Shown: positions 9,312 to 17,679 of the stretch, piece after piece
Layout of the letters: each line of letters starts with the position of its first letter
How positions within the stretch are numbered: position 1 is the stretch's first letter
NCBI RefSeq assembly: GCF_900106775.1
Contig: NZ_FNNQ01000001.1
Span: 389,367 to 453,366 of the forward strand
Length of the DNA: 64,000 nt
Direction of reading: 5' to 3'
Source: Marininema mesophilum
Lineage (GTDB): Bacteria > Bacillota > Bacilli > Thermoactinomycetales > DSM-45169
Program-made: the position numbers and the translations under genes
The notes under the pieces: generated by a model
The model's input: the letters and a program-made list of their open reading frames with translations, nothing else
What the model was told of the DNA's origin: nothing
The model's database searches: none

Positions 9312-9335
9312 GGACATAAAATGTCCAACTATAAT
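9312..9335 (+). promoter_or_regulatory. Inverted repeat next to a TATAAT box for the isomerase-like gene
   Basis: GGACAT-AAA-ATGTCC (9312-9326) is a perfect inverted repeat four bases before TATAAT (9330-9335). No good -35 box is seen. The repeat would lie in the -35/-10 spacer, as an operator or activator site would. Confidence 0.4.
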
Positions 9336-9446
9336 CATAAAGCATTGTCTAATTAATTGAATAATTCCTATGAATGGGTCTGTTTGCCAACGAGTATCTT
9401 TCCTTATAGAATGAGTGCAGAGAAGTAAGACGGGAGGAATCCACCC

Positions 9447-10361
9447 ATGTTATTTACCAATCAGATGGCTATTCGATATGAGCCATCCAGTCAGTCACTT
9501 TCTTCGGATCCAGATTTTCAATGGGCGGAAATCCCACTTCCTAATACTACCAGTGTTTGGTCTACGCTTCATGATCATGTTCAAAAAACAGAGATCCAAC
9601 CAATCGCATTCCGGGCCCCTGATCGGTTCGGTCTAGGAGCAAATTTTCCAAAAAAGGAAGAATGGATCCACCTTTTTGAAACCATTGCTCCACTCTTTGG
9701 TGGGCGATACCGCTTCCTCATCTGTCATGGAACTACAGTCACTTTAGATGAGGTATTTGCTTATCTTGATGCTCGACCACGCGATTTCAATGCTCTCCAT
9801 GATTATAAAACGAACTATGTCGAGCAGGTAATCGAACAGTTACAGTATCTCACGATTCTCGCTAAACCCTATGGAATCCATATGACCATTGAAAATGCCC
9901 CAATGGGGGGAACTACCTATTTTGAACCCGATAAAGGTTACATTCATCCTGCCCTGCGCACCCCACGCCACCTATTGCGCATTGTGGAGGCAACAGAGGT
10001 AAAGCTATGCTTTGACACATCCTACGCACGCATCACCTCAAACGCACTCAGCTACATGCGACGTTCTCGAAGCTTATTTGCCGCTGCCACTGAAAAAGAA
10101 ATTCTTAATGCCGCATCGGATTGGAACCAGTTCTATAGTCAAGTAAAGTCGGCCACCTCACTGATCAGGCTTTCTTCTTCCCTCAGTTGGGGCGATACAC
10201 CCGATACCTGTCATATCCCTTTTACATCCTCTACCGAACCTGAACTATTGAAGTTTTCTGAGCTTGTTTCACCCAAAACCCCGATCATTCTACCTTTTAG
10301 TGGAGATAAAAGAAAATGGACTGAGTGGAAAACACGTATCAAGGGATTAAAGAAGAAGTAA
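9447..10361 (+). CDS. Sugar phosphate isomerase/epimerase-like TIM-barrel protein
   Basis: The 304 residues resemble the xylose isomerase-like/AP endonuclease family 2 fold. Metal-ligand-type motifs are spaced along the barrel: LICHGT, HMTIENAPMGG and KLCFDTSYARI. The family includes sugar isomerases, epimerases and endonuclease IV; nothing here fixes the substrate, and the C-terminal third is less conserved-looking. The start ATG follows GGGAGG at 9 bases. It is the only plus-strand gene among minus-strand housekeeping genes and has its own candidate promoter, so it is a single-gene unit. A DNA-repair role is possible but less likely than sugar metabolism. Confidence 0.72.
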   Translation: MLFTNQMAIRYEPSSQSLSSDPDFQWAEIPLPNTTSVWSTLHDHVQKTEIQPIAFRAPDRFGLGANFPKKEEWIHLFETIAPLFGGRYRFLICHGTTVTLDEVFAYLDARPRDFNALHDYKTNYVEQVIEQLQYLTILAKPYGIHMTIENAPMGGTTYFEPDKGYIHPALRTPRHLLRIVEATEVKLCFDTSYARITSNALSYMRRSRSLFAAATEKEILNAASDWNQFYSQVKSATSLIRLSSSLSWGDTPDTCHIPFTSSTEPELLKFSELVSPKTPIILPFSGDKRKWTEWKTRIKGLKKK

Positions 10362-10487
10362 GTAGGATCAAGACATTCTTTCAAGAAGGCCCGAACGGTC
10401 CGACTTTATTATTTTCCTCGCCAATCATTCAGACTCCTGTGAACTCATTCTCTTTTCTAACGCCAATTTATGGTTATCATTTAGCAA

Positions 10488-10532
10488 AATAAAAAGAGGG
10501 CATTTATCCACCTTCATAGTGAAAAAATACCC
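10488..10532 (-). terminator. Terminator of glyQS
   Basis: Arms 10498-10505 and 10525-10532 pair over eight positions (one G-U) and are followed on the minus strand by TCTTTTTATTTT. Confidence 0.65.
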
Positions 10533-10581
10533 ACATAACATAACTATCTATTTCAGTAGCGTAGACTACGTCTTCCTCGAA

Positions 10582-12672
10582 TCAAGAAGCAAACACGATC
10601 TTTTTAAAGAGAGCAAATCGGCTAACTAAAGCATCAATCTGTTGTAACAGGGCGAGACGGTTATTGCGATTCGCAACATTCTCATCCATTACTAGCACAT
10701 CGTCGAAGAAACGATGGATCACGGGTGCCAGTTTGCTGATTTCATCATACATACCCTGTGCATCCTGACGCGCCTCCGCTTTGGTAAAGGCTTCTCCTGC
10801 ATTGCCAATAGTAGCGAGGAGTTCACGCTCTGCCCAGGCTTCTAAAAGATCACGGTTGATCGTCAACCCAGGTTCTCCTTTGTCCGCCAAATTAGCTGCA
10901 CGGCTAAATCCTTCAACCACTTGTTTAAACTCATCTTTTTCCACTTCGCGCACCAATACCCGTGCTTTATCGAGCATCAAGGACGGTGTTGTCGACTCTC
11001 CTGTAAGGAGAGCATCGATAATATCATAACGTATCCCTTCTTCCTGAAGAAGGGCCTTCAGCCGCAGGTCAAAGAAAGCGGTCAATTCATCCTTCACTTC
11101 ATCTGCAGGACGTTTCAACCAACCATCCTCAGTTAATTGGTCCAATGCCAGATCAAAAAGAGTGGAAAGGGTGAGACTTTTCCAAGTTGAATCGGCAAGG
11201 ATTTGAATCACGCCAGCAGCACGGCGCCGCAGACTATACGGATCCTGAGAACCTGTCGGCTGAATTCCAAGGCTAAATGCAGCCACAACCCCATCCAACT
11301 TATCCAGTAAGCTGATCAGCGTCCCTGCTGATCCTTTTGGTGAACGATCATTCGCAAAGCGAGGATAGTAATGCTCCTCGATCGCTTCAGCTACATCCTC
11401 TGATTCACCGGCTTGCTTGGCATACACTTGACCCATCACCCCAGAGAGTTCAGGGAATTCATTGACCATATAGGTAGAAATGTCAAACTTACAAATATCA
11501 GCGGCCCGAAGTAAGGTCTTCCGCTCGCCATCCTCTAGTTCCAAACGATCCGCTAGGGTCTCGGCCAGTGCCCGGATACGGTGAACATGATCGCCAATGG
11601 TACCCAGACCTTCAAAGAAGATCACATTGTTCAACTTCTCGACTGCCTTTTCAATACTCAGTTTCTGATCTTCTTCAAAGAAGAAGCGAGCATCTGCTAG
11701 ACGCGCGGAGAGTACCTTCTCGTTCCCCTTTGCTACTTTACCTAGAGAGCACTCATCTCCATTTCGAACCGTGATAAAGAAGGGAAGAAGTTTCCCATTC
11801 GCGTCTTCAACTGGGAAGTAGCGTTGGTGTTCACGCATCGTTGTAATTAAAACGGATGCAGGAAGTTCCAGGTAAGCTTCGTCAAAGGAACCAGAGAGCG
11901 CTGTCGGAAACTCTACCAAATGAGTAACTTCCTCTAGTAAGTCTCCATCAATAGGGATTTGCCAGCCCTTTTCCTTTTCTAACCGAGCAAGCTGGGAGCG
12001 AATATCTGCCCGCCGAGCTTCAATATCTACCACTACCGCTTGCTCTTTGAGAATATCCTCATACTGTTCCGCAACGGGTATCGTTGCCTCTGCTCCCAGA
12101 AAACGATGTCCTCGTGTTACCTTGTCCGCTGTCACACCTGCCCATGTAAAGGGTACTACTTCTTCACCAAACAGCCCTACTAACCAACGAACGGGGCGAA
12201 TAAAGCGAAGGCGACGATTCCCCCAACGCATCGATTTAGGGAAAGTAAGGGCACTTAGAACCTCAGGAACACCCTCTTTTAATAGCTCCACCGTCGCCCG
12301 TCCCTTCACATGACGACGAGCAAATACGTAGGTTTCCCCTTTGTACTCCTCTAGTACAAGATCGGCTGTGGTAAGTCCTTGTTTACGAGCAAACCCTACA
12401 GCTGCCTTGGACCATCCACCGTCTGCCCCTACAGCAATACGCTTTGCCGGTCCGCGCACCTCTTCTTCTACATCAGCTTGCCCCTCCACAACATCCCGCA
12501 CACGAATCGTCAAGCGGCGCGGAGTAGCGAAGGTTTCCGCTACACCGTGGGCGATATGATTCTCATCCAGCCAATGAAGCATTTTCTCTTCTAATTGAGT
12601 GAGACTATCTGGCACAAAGCGTGCAGGCATCTCTTCCACACCTATTTCTAATAACCAGTCCCGATTAGGCAT
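10582..12672 (-). CDS. glyS: Glycyl-tRNA synthetase, beta subunit
   Basis: The 696-residue beta chain of the bacterial alpha2beta2 glycyl-tRNA synthetase, needed for tRNA binding. It has the N-terminal signature LLEIGVEEMPARFVPDSL, the HD-like central region and the C-terminal anticodon-binding helices (FFDDVLVMDENVANRNNRLALL). The start has AGGGAGGGG six bases upstream. It overlaps glyQ by eight bases, so expression is coupled and controlled by the same T-box leader. Confidence 0.96.
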   Translation of the reverse strand: MPNRDWLLEIGVEEMPARFVPDSLTQLEEKMLHWLDENHIAHGVAETFATPRRLTIRVRDVVEGQADVEEEVRGPAKRIAVGADGGWSKAAVGFARKQGLTTADLVLEEYKGETYVFARRHVKGRATVELLKEGVPEVLSALTFPKSMRWGNRRLRFIRPVRWLVGLFGEEVVPFTWAGVTADKVTRGHRFLGAEATIPVAEQYEDILKEQAVVVDIEARRADIRSQLARLEKEKGWQIPIDGDLLEEVTHLVEFPTALSGSFDEAYLELPASVLITTMREHQRYFPVEDANGKLLPFFITVRNGDECSLGKVAKGNEKVLSARLADARFFFEEDQKLSIEKAVEKLNNVIFFEGLGTIGDHVHRIRALAETLADRLELEDGERKTLLRAADICKFDISTYMVNEFPELSGVMGQVYAKQAGESEDVAEAIEEHYYPRFANDRSPKGSAGTLISLLDKLDGVVAAFSLGIQPTGSQDPYSLRRRAAGVIQILADSTWKSLTLSTLFDLALDQLTEDGWLKRPADEVKDELTAFFDLRLKALLQEEGIRYDIIDALLTGESTTPSLMLDKARVLVREVEKDEFKQVVEGFSRAANLADKGEPGLTINRDLLEAWAERELLATIGNAGEAFTKAEARQDAQGMYDEISKLAPVIHRFFDDVLVMDENVANRNNRLALLQQIDALVSRFALFKKIVFAS

Positions 12673-13552
12673 TTTCTTCCCCTCCCTCTTTCAGCATTGG
12701 AAACCCTAAACGTTCCCGTTGCTCTACATATAGCTTTGCACAGCGCCGTGCCAACCCCCGTACTCGGCCAAGGTATCCCGGACGCTCCGTAACACTAATT
12801 GCACCTCGTGCATCGAGCAAATTAAAGGTATGGGAGCATTTCAAAACATAATCATAGGCAGGGAATACCAAGCTTTCTTCGATGGCTCGCTTTGCTTCTT
12901 CTTCGTATTGTTCAAACCAGCGGAATAACTTGTCCGCATCGGAGATTTCAAAGGTATATTTGGAGTGCTCATACTCCGGTTGCTTAAAAATATCCCCATA
13001 GGTAACTCCATCCACCCAGGTCAATTCATAGATATTTTCTTTATCCTGGATATAGGAAGCAAGACGTTCCAAACCATAAGTAAGTTCAACAGAAACAGGA
13101 TCGGCTTCCAACCCACCCACCTGTTGAAAATAGGTAAATTGGGTAACTTCCATCCCATCCAACCATACTTCCCAACCCAACCCTGCGGCACCCATTGCGG
13201 GGTTTTCCCAGTTATCTTCAACAAAGCGGATATCATGTTCTAAAGGATTGATCCCAAGAGCTTTTAGACTCTCTAGGTAGACTTCCTGGATATTATCTGG
13301 AGAAGGCTTCATAATTACCTGGAACTGATGGTGTTGGTAAACCCGGTTCGGGTTCTCTCCATAGCGCCCATCCGCTGGACGGCGGGAAGGCTCAACATAG
13401 GCTACATTCCATGGTTCAGGTCCTAGACTACGTAAAAAGGTCATCGGGTTCATGGTTCCTGCACCCGTTTCAACATCATAGGGTTGAGCCAAGACACAAC
13501 CTTGTTTACTCCAAAAGGATTGCAGATTCAATATGATATCTTGCATGTTCAT
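12665..13552 (-). CDS. glyQ: Glycyl-tRNA synthetase, alpha subunit
   Basis: Catalytic class II chain that forms glycyl-adenylate and charges tRNA-Gly together with GlyS. Recognisable motifs are FWSKQGCVLAQPYDVETGAGT near the N-terminus and MGAAGLGWEVWLDGMEVTQFTYFQQVGG centrally. The ATG at 13552 is chosen because GGAGGTG lies about 9 bases upstream; an ATG six codons earlier overlaps that ribosome site. This gives 295 residues, normal for the family. It is the first gene of glyQS. Confidence 0.96.
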   Translation of the reverse strand: MNMQDIILNLQSFWSKQGCVLAQPYDVETGAGTMNPMTFLRSLGPEPWNVAYVEPSRRPADGRYGENPNRVYQHHQFQVIMKPSPDNIQEVYLESLKALGINPLEHDIRFVEDNWENPAMGAAGLGWEVWLDGMEVTQFTYFQQVGGLEADPVSVELTYGLERLASYIQDKENIYELTWVDGVTYGDIFKQPEYEHSKYTFEISDADKLFRWFEQYEEEAKRAIEESLVFPAYDYVLKCSHTFNLLDARGAISVTERPGYLGRVRGLARRCAKLYVEQRERLGFPMLKEGGEENA

Positions 13553-13572
13553 ACTAAAAGACACCTCCATAT

Positions 13573-13794
13573 AAAAATAAAGAATCTCCCACCCCTATAG
13601 AAAAAGCTCCATAGGGACGAGAGATTCTCCCGCGGTTCCACCCTATTTGATCGGAGTCACTTCCGATCCCCTCAATTCAATGCACTCAGGACCGCCCTTC
13701 ACCGGCTTTGCTACCAGGCTTTCACCATCCCTGGCTCGCTATATGCAATCCTACCGGCTACTCTTTTCCGTCATCGCGCCAATGTTGATTAGTA
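13573..13794 (-). ncRNA. Glycine T-box leader of glyQS
   Basis: The conserved T-box AGGGTGGAACCGCG lies at 13644-13631. It is followed by a terminator whose arms are 13581-13588 and 13621-13628, with CCCTAT/ATAGGG inside and a T-rich tail. Upstream is a structured stem I region with an AGTA internal-loop motif. Uncharged tRNA-Gly would pair with the T-box side and prevent the terminator. I did not fix the specifier codon, though glycine codons are present on the 3' side of stem I. Confidence 0.9.
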
Positions 13795-13799
13795 ATTAA

Positions 13800-13829
13800 C
13801 ATATATCAAAGGTCGGGACGTCTTGTCAA
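13800..13829 (-). promoter_or_regulatory. SigA-type promoter of the T-box/glyQS unit
   Basis: TTGACA at 13829-13824 and TATATG at 13805-13800 are separated by 18 bases, immediately upstream of the T-box leader. Confidence 0.65.
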
Positions 13830-13848
13830 CGTCTTCCTTTAGATTGGC

Positions 13849-14607
13849 TTATTTCCTCTCCTTACCCCAATCACGCTTCAATTGATCCAAAAAAATTCTG
13901 GATTTTAGTTTCAGACCCGTGTATTCGTCACTAAAACAGCGCATGACACGTTCTAATTGGAGTTGAGTCTCCTCTCTCACCTGTACTTGACCAAGGCGAT
14001 CTGGTGTCATTCGTTGCAATTGTTTTAAAATACGTGCAGAAGCTGAGGAGAGAGGGATCCGATGGGGATCTCGATAAAAACAATTACTGCATAAAATCCC
14101 ACCCATCTGAACACTAAAGGCAAAGGGTTCTTCTGTTCCTCTGCAACTGACGCACCTATCCAAGTGTGGCCGATAACCTGCTGATTCCAACACTCTTAAT
14201 TCAAAAATCCGGCTAAGAATCTCTGGATCGACACCCGCTTCCAAGCGATTCAACATCGAAAGTAATAGTTCATATAGCAAGGGTGCTGGTTCTTTTTCCT
14301 GAATCATGTTATCAAGGTACTTTACCCAATAGGCCGCATAAGCGGTGTAAAGCAAATCGGAACGTAGGTGAACATGGGATTCCAATATTTCTGCTTGAGT
14401 GATCGTTCCCATTCCTGAACCAGAAAAACAGAGAAAAAAGCCCAAAGTAAACGGCTGGGTTGCAGCTCCCAGCCGACTTTTGGGCTTTTTTGCACCACGT
14501 GCCATTACGGCAAACTTGCCCTGTTCCCGTGTAAAAATCGTCACTATTTTGTTACTCTCTCCGTAGTCTCGGGTACGGAGGACCACACCTTCGATCTTTG
14601 TCAGCAT
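13849..14607 (-). CDS. recO: DNA repair protein RecO
   Basis: Recombination mediator that helps RecR and RecA load on SSB-coated DNA. The 252 residues start with the OB-fold (MLTKIEGVVLRTRDYGESNKI), followed by the helical domain and a four-cysteine zinc site (CVSCRGTEE, then CSNCFYRD). Length is typical. The start has ATGGGGG upstream. It follows yqzL and era in the order found in Bacillus, and ends just before the glyQS promoter. Confidence 0.95.
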   Translation of the reverse strand: MLTKIEGVVLRTRDYGESNKIVTIFTREQGKFAVMARGAKKPKSRLGAATQPFTLGFFLCFSGSGMGTITQAEILESHVHLRSDLLYTAYAAYWVKYLDNMIQEKEPAPLLYELLLSMLNRLEAGVDPEILSRIFELRVLESAGYRPHLDRCVSCRGTEEPFAFSVQMGGILCSNCFYRDPHRIPLSSASARILKQLQRMTPDRLGQVQVREETQLQLERVMRCFSDEYTGLKLKSRIFLDQLKRDWGKERK

Positions 14608-14619
14608 TGGCCCCCATCC

Positions 14620-14757
14620 TTACACTTCGACTTTCTCTTCAGTTACCCGAAGGTTCTCTTCTTCCCCTTGCTTCATCAGCATATCTGCGTCTTTAAATAA
14701 CAGATAAGCATCGATGTCGCCTGTAGCCTCGAAACAATTCCAGGAAAAGCTGCGCAC
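14620..14757 (-). CDS. yqzL: YqzL-family small protein
   Basis: A 45-residue protein between era and recO, the position of yqzL in Bacillus. The N-terminus RSFSWNCFEATGDIDAYLLFKD matches the family pattern of a short aromatic start followed by a tyrosine-leucine-rich helix. The start is GTG at 14757; GGAGAGG lies upstream at a slightly long distance. Its function is not established. It ends 12 bases before the recO start. A hairpin (14839-14846/14873-14880) lies between it and era. Confidence 0.75.
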   Translation of the reverse strand: MRSFSWNCFEATGDIDAYLLFKDADMLMKQGEEENLRVTEEKVEV

Positions 14758-14892
14758 TGGTGCATCATCCTCTCCGCCGATGAATTGCCATGTTCACGTC
14801 GTTAGTATGACCTGGAAGGGAAGTCGGTAACCTGAAAGTCGATTGTGATTTGTTTCCACCTCGTAAAAGTTGACAATCGATTTTTTCTCTGA

Positions 14893-15810
14893 TCAGTGTT
14901 CGTCCTGATAGCCTAGAGAACGTAACATAAACTCTTCATTGCGCCAATCTTTTTTTACCTTCACCCACAAATCAAGATAGACTCGGCTTCCTAAAAGACG
15001 CTGAATATCCTCACGTGCCCGTCGACCGACTTCCTTTAACATGGAGCCCTGTTTGCCGATCAGGATCCCTTTTTGCGAAGAACGCTCGGTATAAATCGTG
15101 GCACGTACATAAACCGTTTCATCCTCTTCTTTCATCATTTCCTCTACGTGTACAGCTACGGAGTGGGGAATCTCTTCCCGGGTTAAATGAAGTACTTTTT
15201 CTCGTACTAATTCGCCAACGATAAATCGTTCAGGGTGATCGGTAACATACTCGGAAGGATAAAATGCAGGCCCTTCTGGTAGCCGTTCTACCACCAGCTT
15301 CATCAAGGTGTCGGTATTATTTCCTTGTAAAGCAGAAATCGGTACGACTTCACTAAAGGGGTAGAGCGTCCGATATTGATCAATAAAGGGTAGAAGCTCA
15401 TCGGGATGGACTTGATCGATCTTATTAACAATGAGAAAGACTGGGGTTTTTACATCCTTAAGCAAATCCATTATAAAGCGATCTCCCTGCCCCAATCCTT
15501 CTTTTGCATCGACTAATAGTAAAATTACATCCACTTCCGCAAACGTATTCCGAGCTACTTTCACCATATAATCCCCTAATCGGGATTTAGGTTTATGGAT
15601 CCCTGGGGTATCCAAAAAAACCACTTGCTCTTCTTCGGTTGTATGAATTCCTTGAATACGATTGCGTGTTGTTTGCGGCTTGTCTGACATGATTGCAATC
15701 TTCTGCTTAAGGATATGGTTAAGGAGGGTGGATTTTCCGACATTGGGGCGTCCGATTAGTGCTACGAAACCAGATCGATGCTTATGTGTTTCTCCATCAT
15801 TCCGCATCAT
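14893..15810 (-). CDS. era: GTPase Era
   Basis: Ribosome-assembly GTPase that binds 16S rRNA during 30S maturation. The 305 residues show G1 GRPNVGKSTLL, G2 with TTRNRIQG, G3 DTPGIH, G4 NKID and a C-terminal KH domain (GKQGSMLKEVGRRAREDI). The start lies within the end of cdd (14-base overlap), with GGAGG six bases upstream inside cdd, so the two genes are coupled. Confidence 0.96.
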   Translation of the reverse strand: MMRNDGETHKHRSGFVALIGRPNVGKSTLLNHILKQKIAIMSDKPQTTRNRIQGIHTTEEEQVVFLDTPGIHKPKSRLGDYMVKVARNTFAEVDVILLLVDAKEGLGQGDRFIMDLLKDVKTPVFLIVNKIDQVHPDELLPFIDQYRTLYPFSEVVPISALQGNNTDTLMKLVVERLPEGPAFYPSEYVTDHPERFIVGELVREKVLHLTREEIPHSVAVHVEEMMKEEDETVYVRATIYTERSSQKGILIGKQGSMLKEVGRRAREDIQRLLGSRVYLDLWVKVKKDWRNEEFMLRSLGYQDEH

Positions 15811-16201
15811 TTAAATCCTCCTTTGTAAATGCCCCCGGCAACAATTCCTGTACAGTCGTCATCGAAATCTTATTAGCCAGGTTACTAAGTACCACCGGCA
15901 TCTCTGGAGGACACAATTCCACAAGGACCTGCCGACATGCTCCACAAGGCGTCACGGGCTCCTCTGTATCCGCCACTACAGCCATAGTGACAAACTCTGT
16001 TTCCCCATCTGAAATTGCCTTAAATAAGGCCGTCCGTTCAGCACAGTTGGCAAGTCCATAGGATGCATTCTCCACATTACACCCCTGTATCACTTCTCCC
16101 TTTGCTGTAAGCAGAGCGGCACCAACCTTAAACTTCGAGTAGGGTACATACGCCCTTTGACGAGCCATCTTTGCTTCTTCAACCAACTGTTCGTAATCCA
16201 T
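15797..16201 (-). CDS. cdd: Cytidine deaminase
   Basis: Hydrolyses cytidine and deoxycytidine to uridine and deoxyuridine in pyrimidine salvage. In its 134 residues the substrate motif NVENASYG, the catalytic CAERTALF and the zinc motif PCGACRQ are all intact. The start ATG has GGAG eight bases upstream. It sits between dgkA and era, as in B. subtilis. Confidence 0.96.
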   Translation of the reverse strand: MDYEQLVEEAKMARQRAYVPYSKFKVGAALLTAKGEVIQGCNVENASYGLANCAERTALFKAISDGETEFVTMAVVADTEEPVTPCGACRQVLVELCPPEMPVVLSNLANKISMTTVQELLPGAFTKEDLNDAE

Positions 16202-16302
16202 ACTTTAATCTCCTTCTTCCAACTGTACGGATAGATATAACCCAGTTCCCCCTCTCACCTTCAATAGGAGGGGGCAATCTATGTAATCAGCCGTTTTAGC
16301 AA

Positions 16303-16998
16303 TTACATCAATCGAAATGCAATGACCGCTACTAAAGCTCCCAGTATCACACCCAAAATAGCCGGGTTTTTCCGTTCTTTGTTATGAAGAATGGTCCCCA
16401 TCATCAAAGCCGTCAGTAGGATGAGTAACAATGTAGCCAAAAGATTATGGACAATCACCATCAAGGAAGTAGCGATACAACTGGCCAAAGACGTTGTCAT
16501 ACTTGGTTCCCAGTTCCATTTTCCTAGTCGATGGGCGACCGCTTTAATCATTAGGGTGAGGAAAAAGTTAAAAGCGATGAGAGCCGCTAATCCGATATTG
16601 CGCGAATAGGGGGTCCCTTCGAGGTGAGAAAGTGAGAGAAAACCCATATAGGGATAAAAGACACTTACCCCGACTACAACAGCCATTCCGGAACACAGAA
16701 GAACGGCACCTGCTGCTACATCTTTTGCTACCTTGGCTAAGGGATGAAATTCCTCTGTCACCAGATCAATCACAGCTTCTACTGCTGTATTAATTAGCTC
16801 TGCTACAATCACAAGCAGAATACAGACAAAGAGGATCAGCACTTCTACCTTTCGCAAAGGTAAGTACAAAGACAACAGAAGTACGATCAGAGCTGCGATA
16901 TAATGAATTCGCATATTACGCTGGCTGACTAGTGTGTACTTCAATCCTTCCAAAGCATAACGGAAACTAGCCAGTAACTTGGACAACCAGATCATCAT
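16303..16998 (-). CDS. dgkA: Undecaprenol/diacylglycerol kinase family protein with a C-terminal membrane extension
   Basis: The first ~120 residues are a small prokaryotic lipid kinase: amphipathic N-terminus (FRYALEGLKYTLVSQRNMRIH), membrane helices and the catalytic motif AELINTAVEAVIDL. In Gram-positive bacteria this enzyme phosphorylates undecaprenol for wall synthesis. The protein is 231 residues, about twice the usual length. The extra ~110 residues hold three or four more hydrophobic segments with no domain I recognise. It starts two bases after the ybeY stop, so the genes are co-transcribed. The fusion looks real because no stop or frame change lies between the two parts. Confidence 0.88.
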   Translation of the reverse strand: MMIWLSKLLASFRYALEGLKYTLVSQRNMRIHYIAALIVLLLSLYLPLRKVEVLILFVCILLVIVAELINTAVEAVIDLVTEEFHPLAKVAKDVAAGAVLLCSGMAVVVGVSVFYPYMGFLSLSHLEGTPYSRNIGLAALIAFNFFLTLMIKAVAHRLGKWNWEPSMTTSLASCIATSLMVIVHNLLATLLLILLTALMMGTILHNKERKNPAILGVILGALVAVIAFRLM

Positions 16999-17000
16999 CG

Positions 17001-17474
17001 TTACCTCGACAATCCTAGTGGGGATAAAATCTCCTCTTGACGAGCAAACATCTTTTCCTCTTCTTCCTCTGTTCCATGATCATACCCCAGTAGATGGAGA
17101 AAGCCATGAACAGCAAGAAATGCAAGCTCTCGTTCCAATGAGTGCCCATACTCGATAGCCTGTTCCTTGGCATGTGGCAAGGAGATAACAATATCTCCTA
17201 GAGGTACGGGCATCCCTTCTTCAACATGGCGAGGCTCCCCTGGTTCCCATTGGGGGAAGGATAGGACATCTGTCCCACGGTCAATTTGGCGAAATTCCCG
17301 ATTAAGGCGTTGGATCTCTTCACTATCAGTGATCATGAGGAAAACTTCAGCATCCTCCTCTGTCACCTTTTCTAATTCTGCCGCGGTTTGTAAAGCCTGT
17401 TCTACCTTGGCTAAGACTTGCTTCTCCGCCTCATCTATAGAAACCTGAACATCAATTTCTATGTGTAAACTCAT
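17001..17474 (-). CDS. ybeY: Endoribonuclease YbeY
   Basis: Zinc-dependent endoribonuclease involved in 16S rRNA 3'-end maturation and ribosome quality control. The metal motif HGFLHLLGYDH is intact near the C-terminus, and DVLSFP precedes it. The ATG at 17474 has AGGAG 10 bases upstream and gives 157 residues, equal to the usual size; an in-frame upstream start would add an unsupported tail. pgpH (yqfF), which normally separates phoH from ybeY, is absent. Confidence 0.95.
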   Translation of the reverse strand: MSLHIEIDVQVSIDEAEKQVLAKVEQALQTAAELEKVTEEDAEVFLMITDSEEIQRLNREFRQIDRGTDVLSFPQWEPGEPRHVEEGMPVPLGDIVISLPHAKEQAIEYGHSLERELAFLAVHGFLHLLGYDHGTEEEEEKMFARQEEILSPLGLSR

Positions 17475-17679
17475 TGTAGTTCCGCTCCTTTTACCCTTAG
17501 CCAGGGTACTCGATGCGAGTGACACTCATAGGGATTTACTCATCTATAGGACTCTAAAGACACAAAAGAGCCCGAGATTGACTCCCTCACGAGCCGAACC
17601 CAGACACTTTTCCTGCGCAACAAGGGGCAACCCTTTCCCCTGCTTAAGTCACACATTGACTTTGTACGAGGAAGAGAGG

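Noticed and set aside
14839..14880. Hairpin between era and yqzL as an intrinsic terminator
   Set aside because: Its T run is on the plus strand, opposite to the direction of all adjacent genes.
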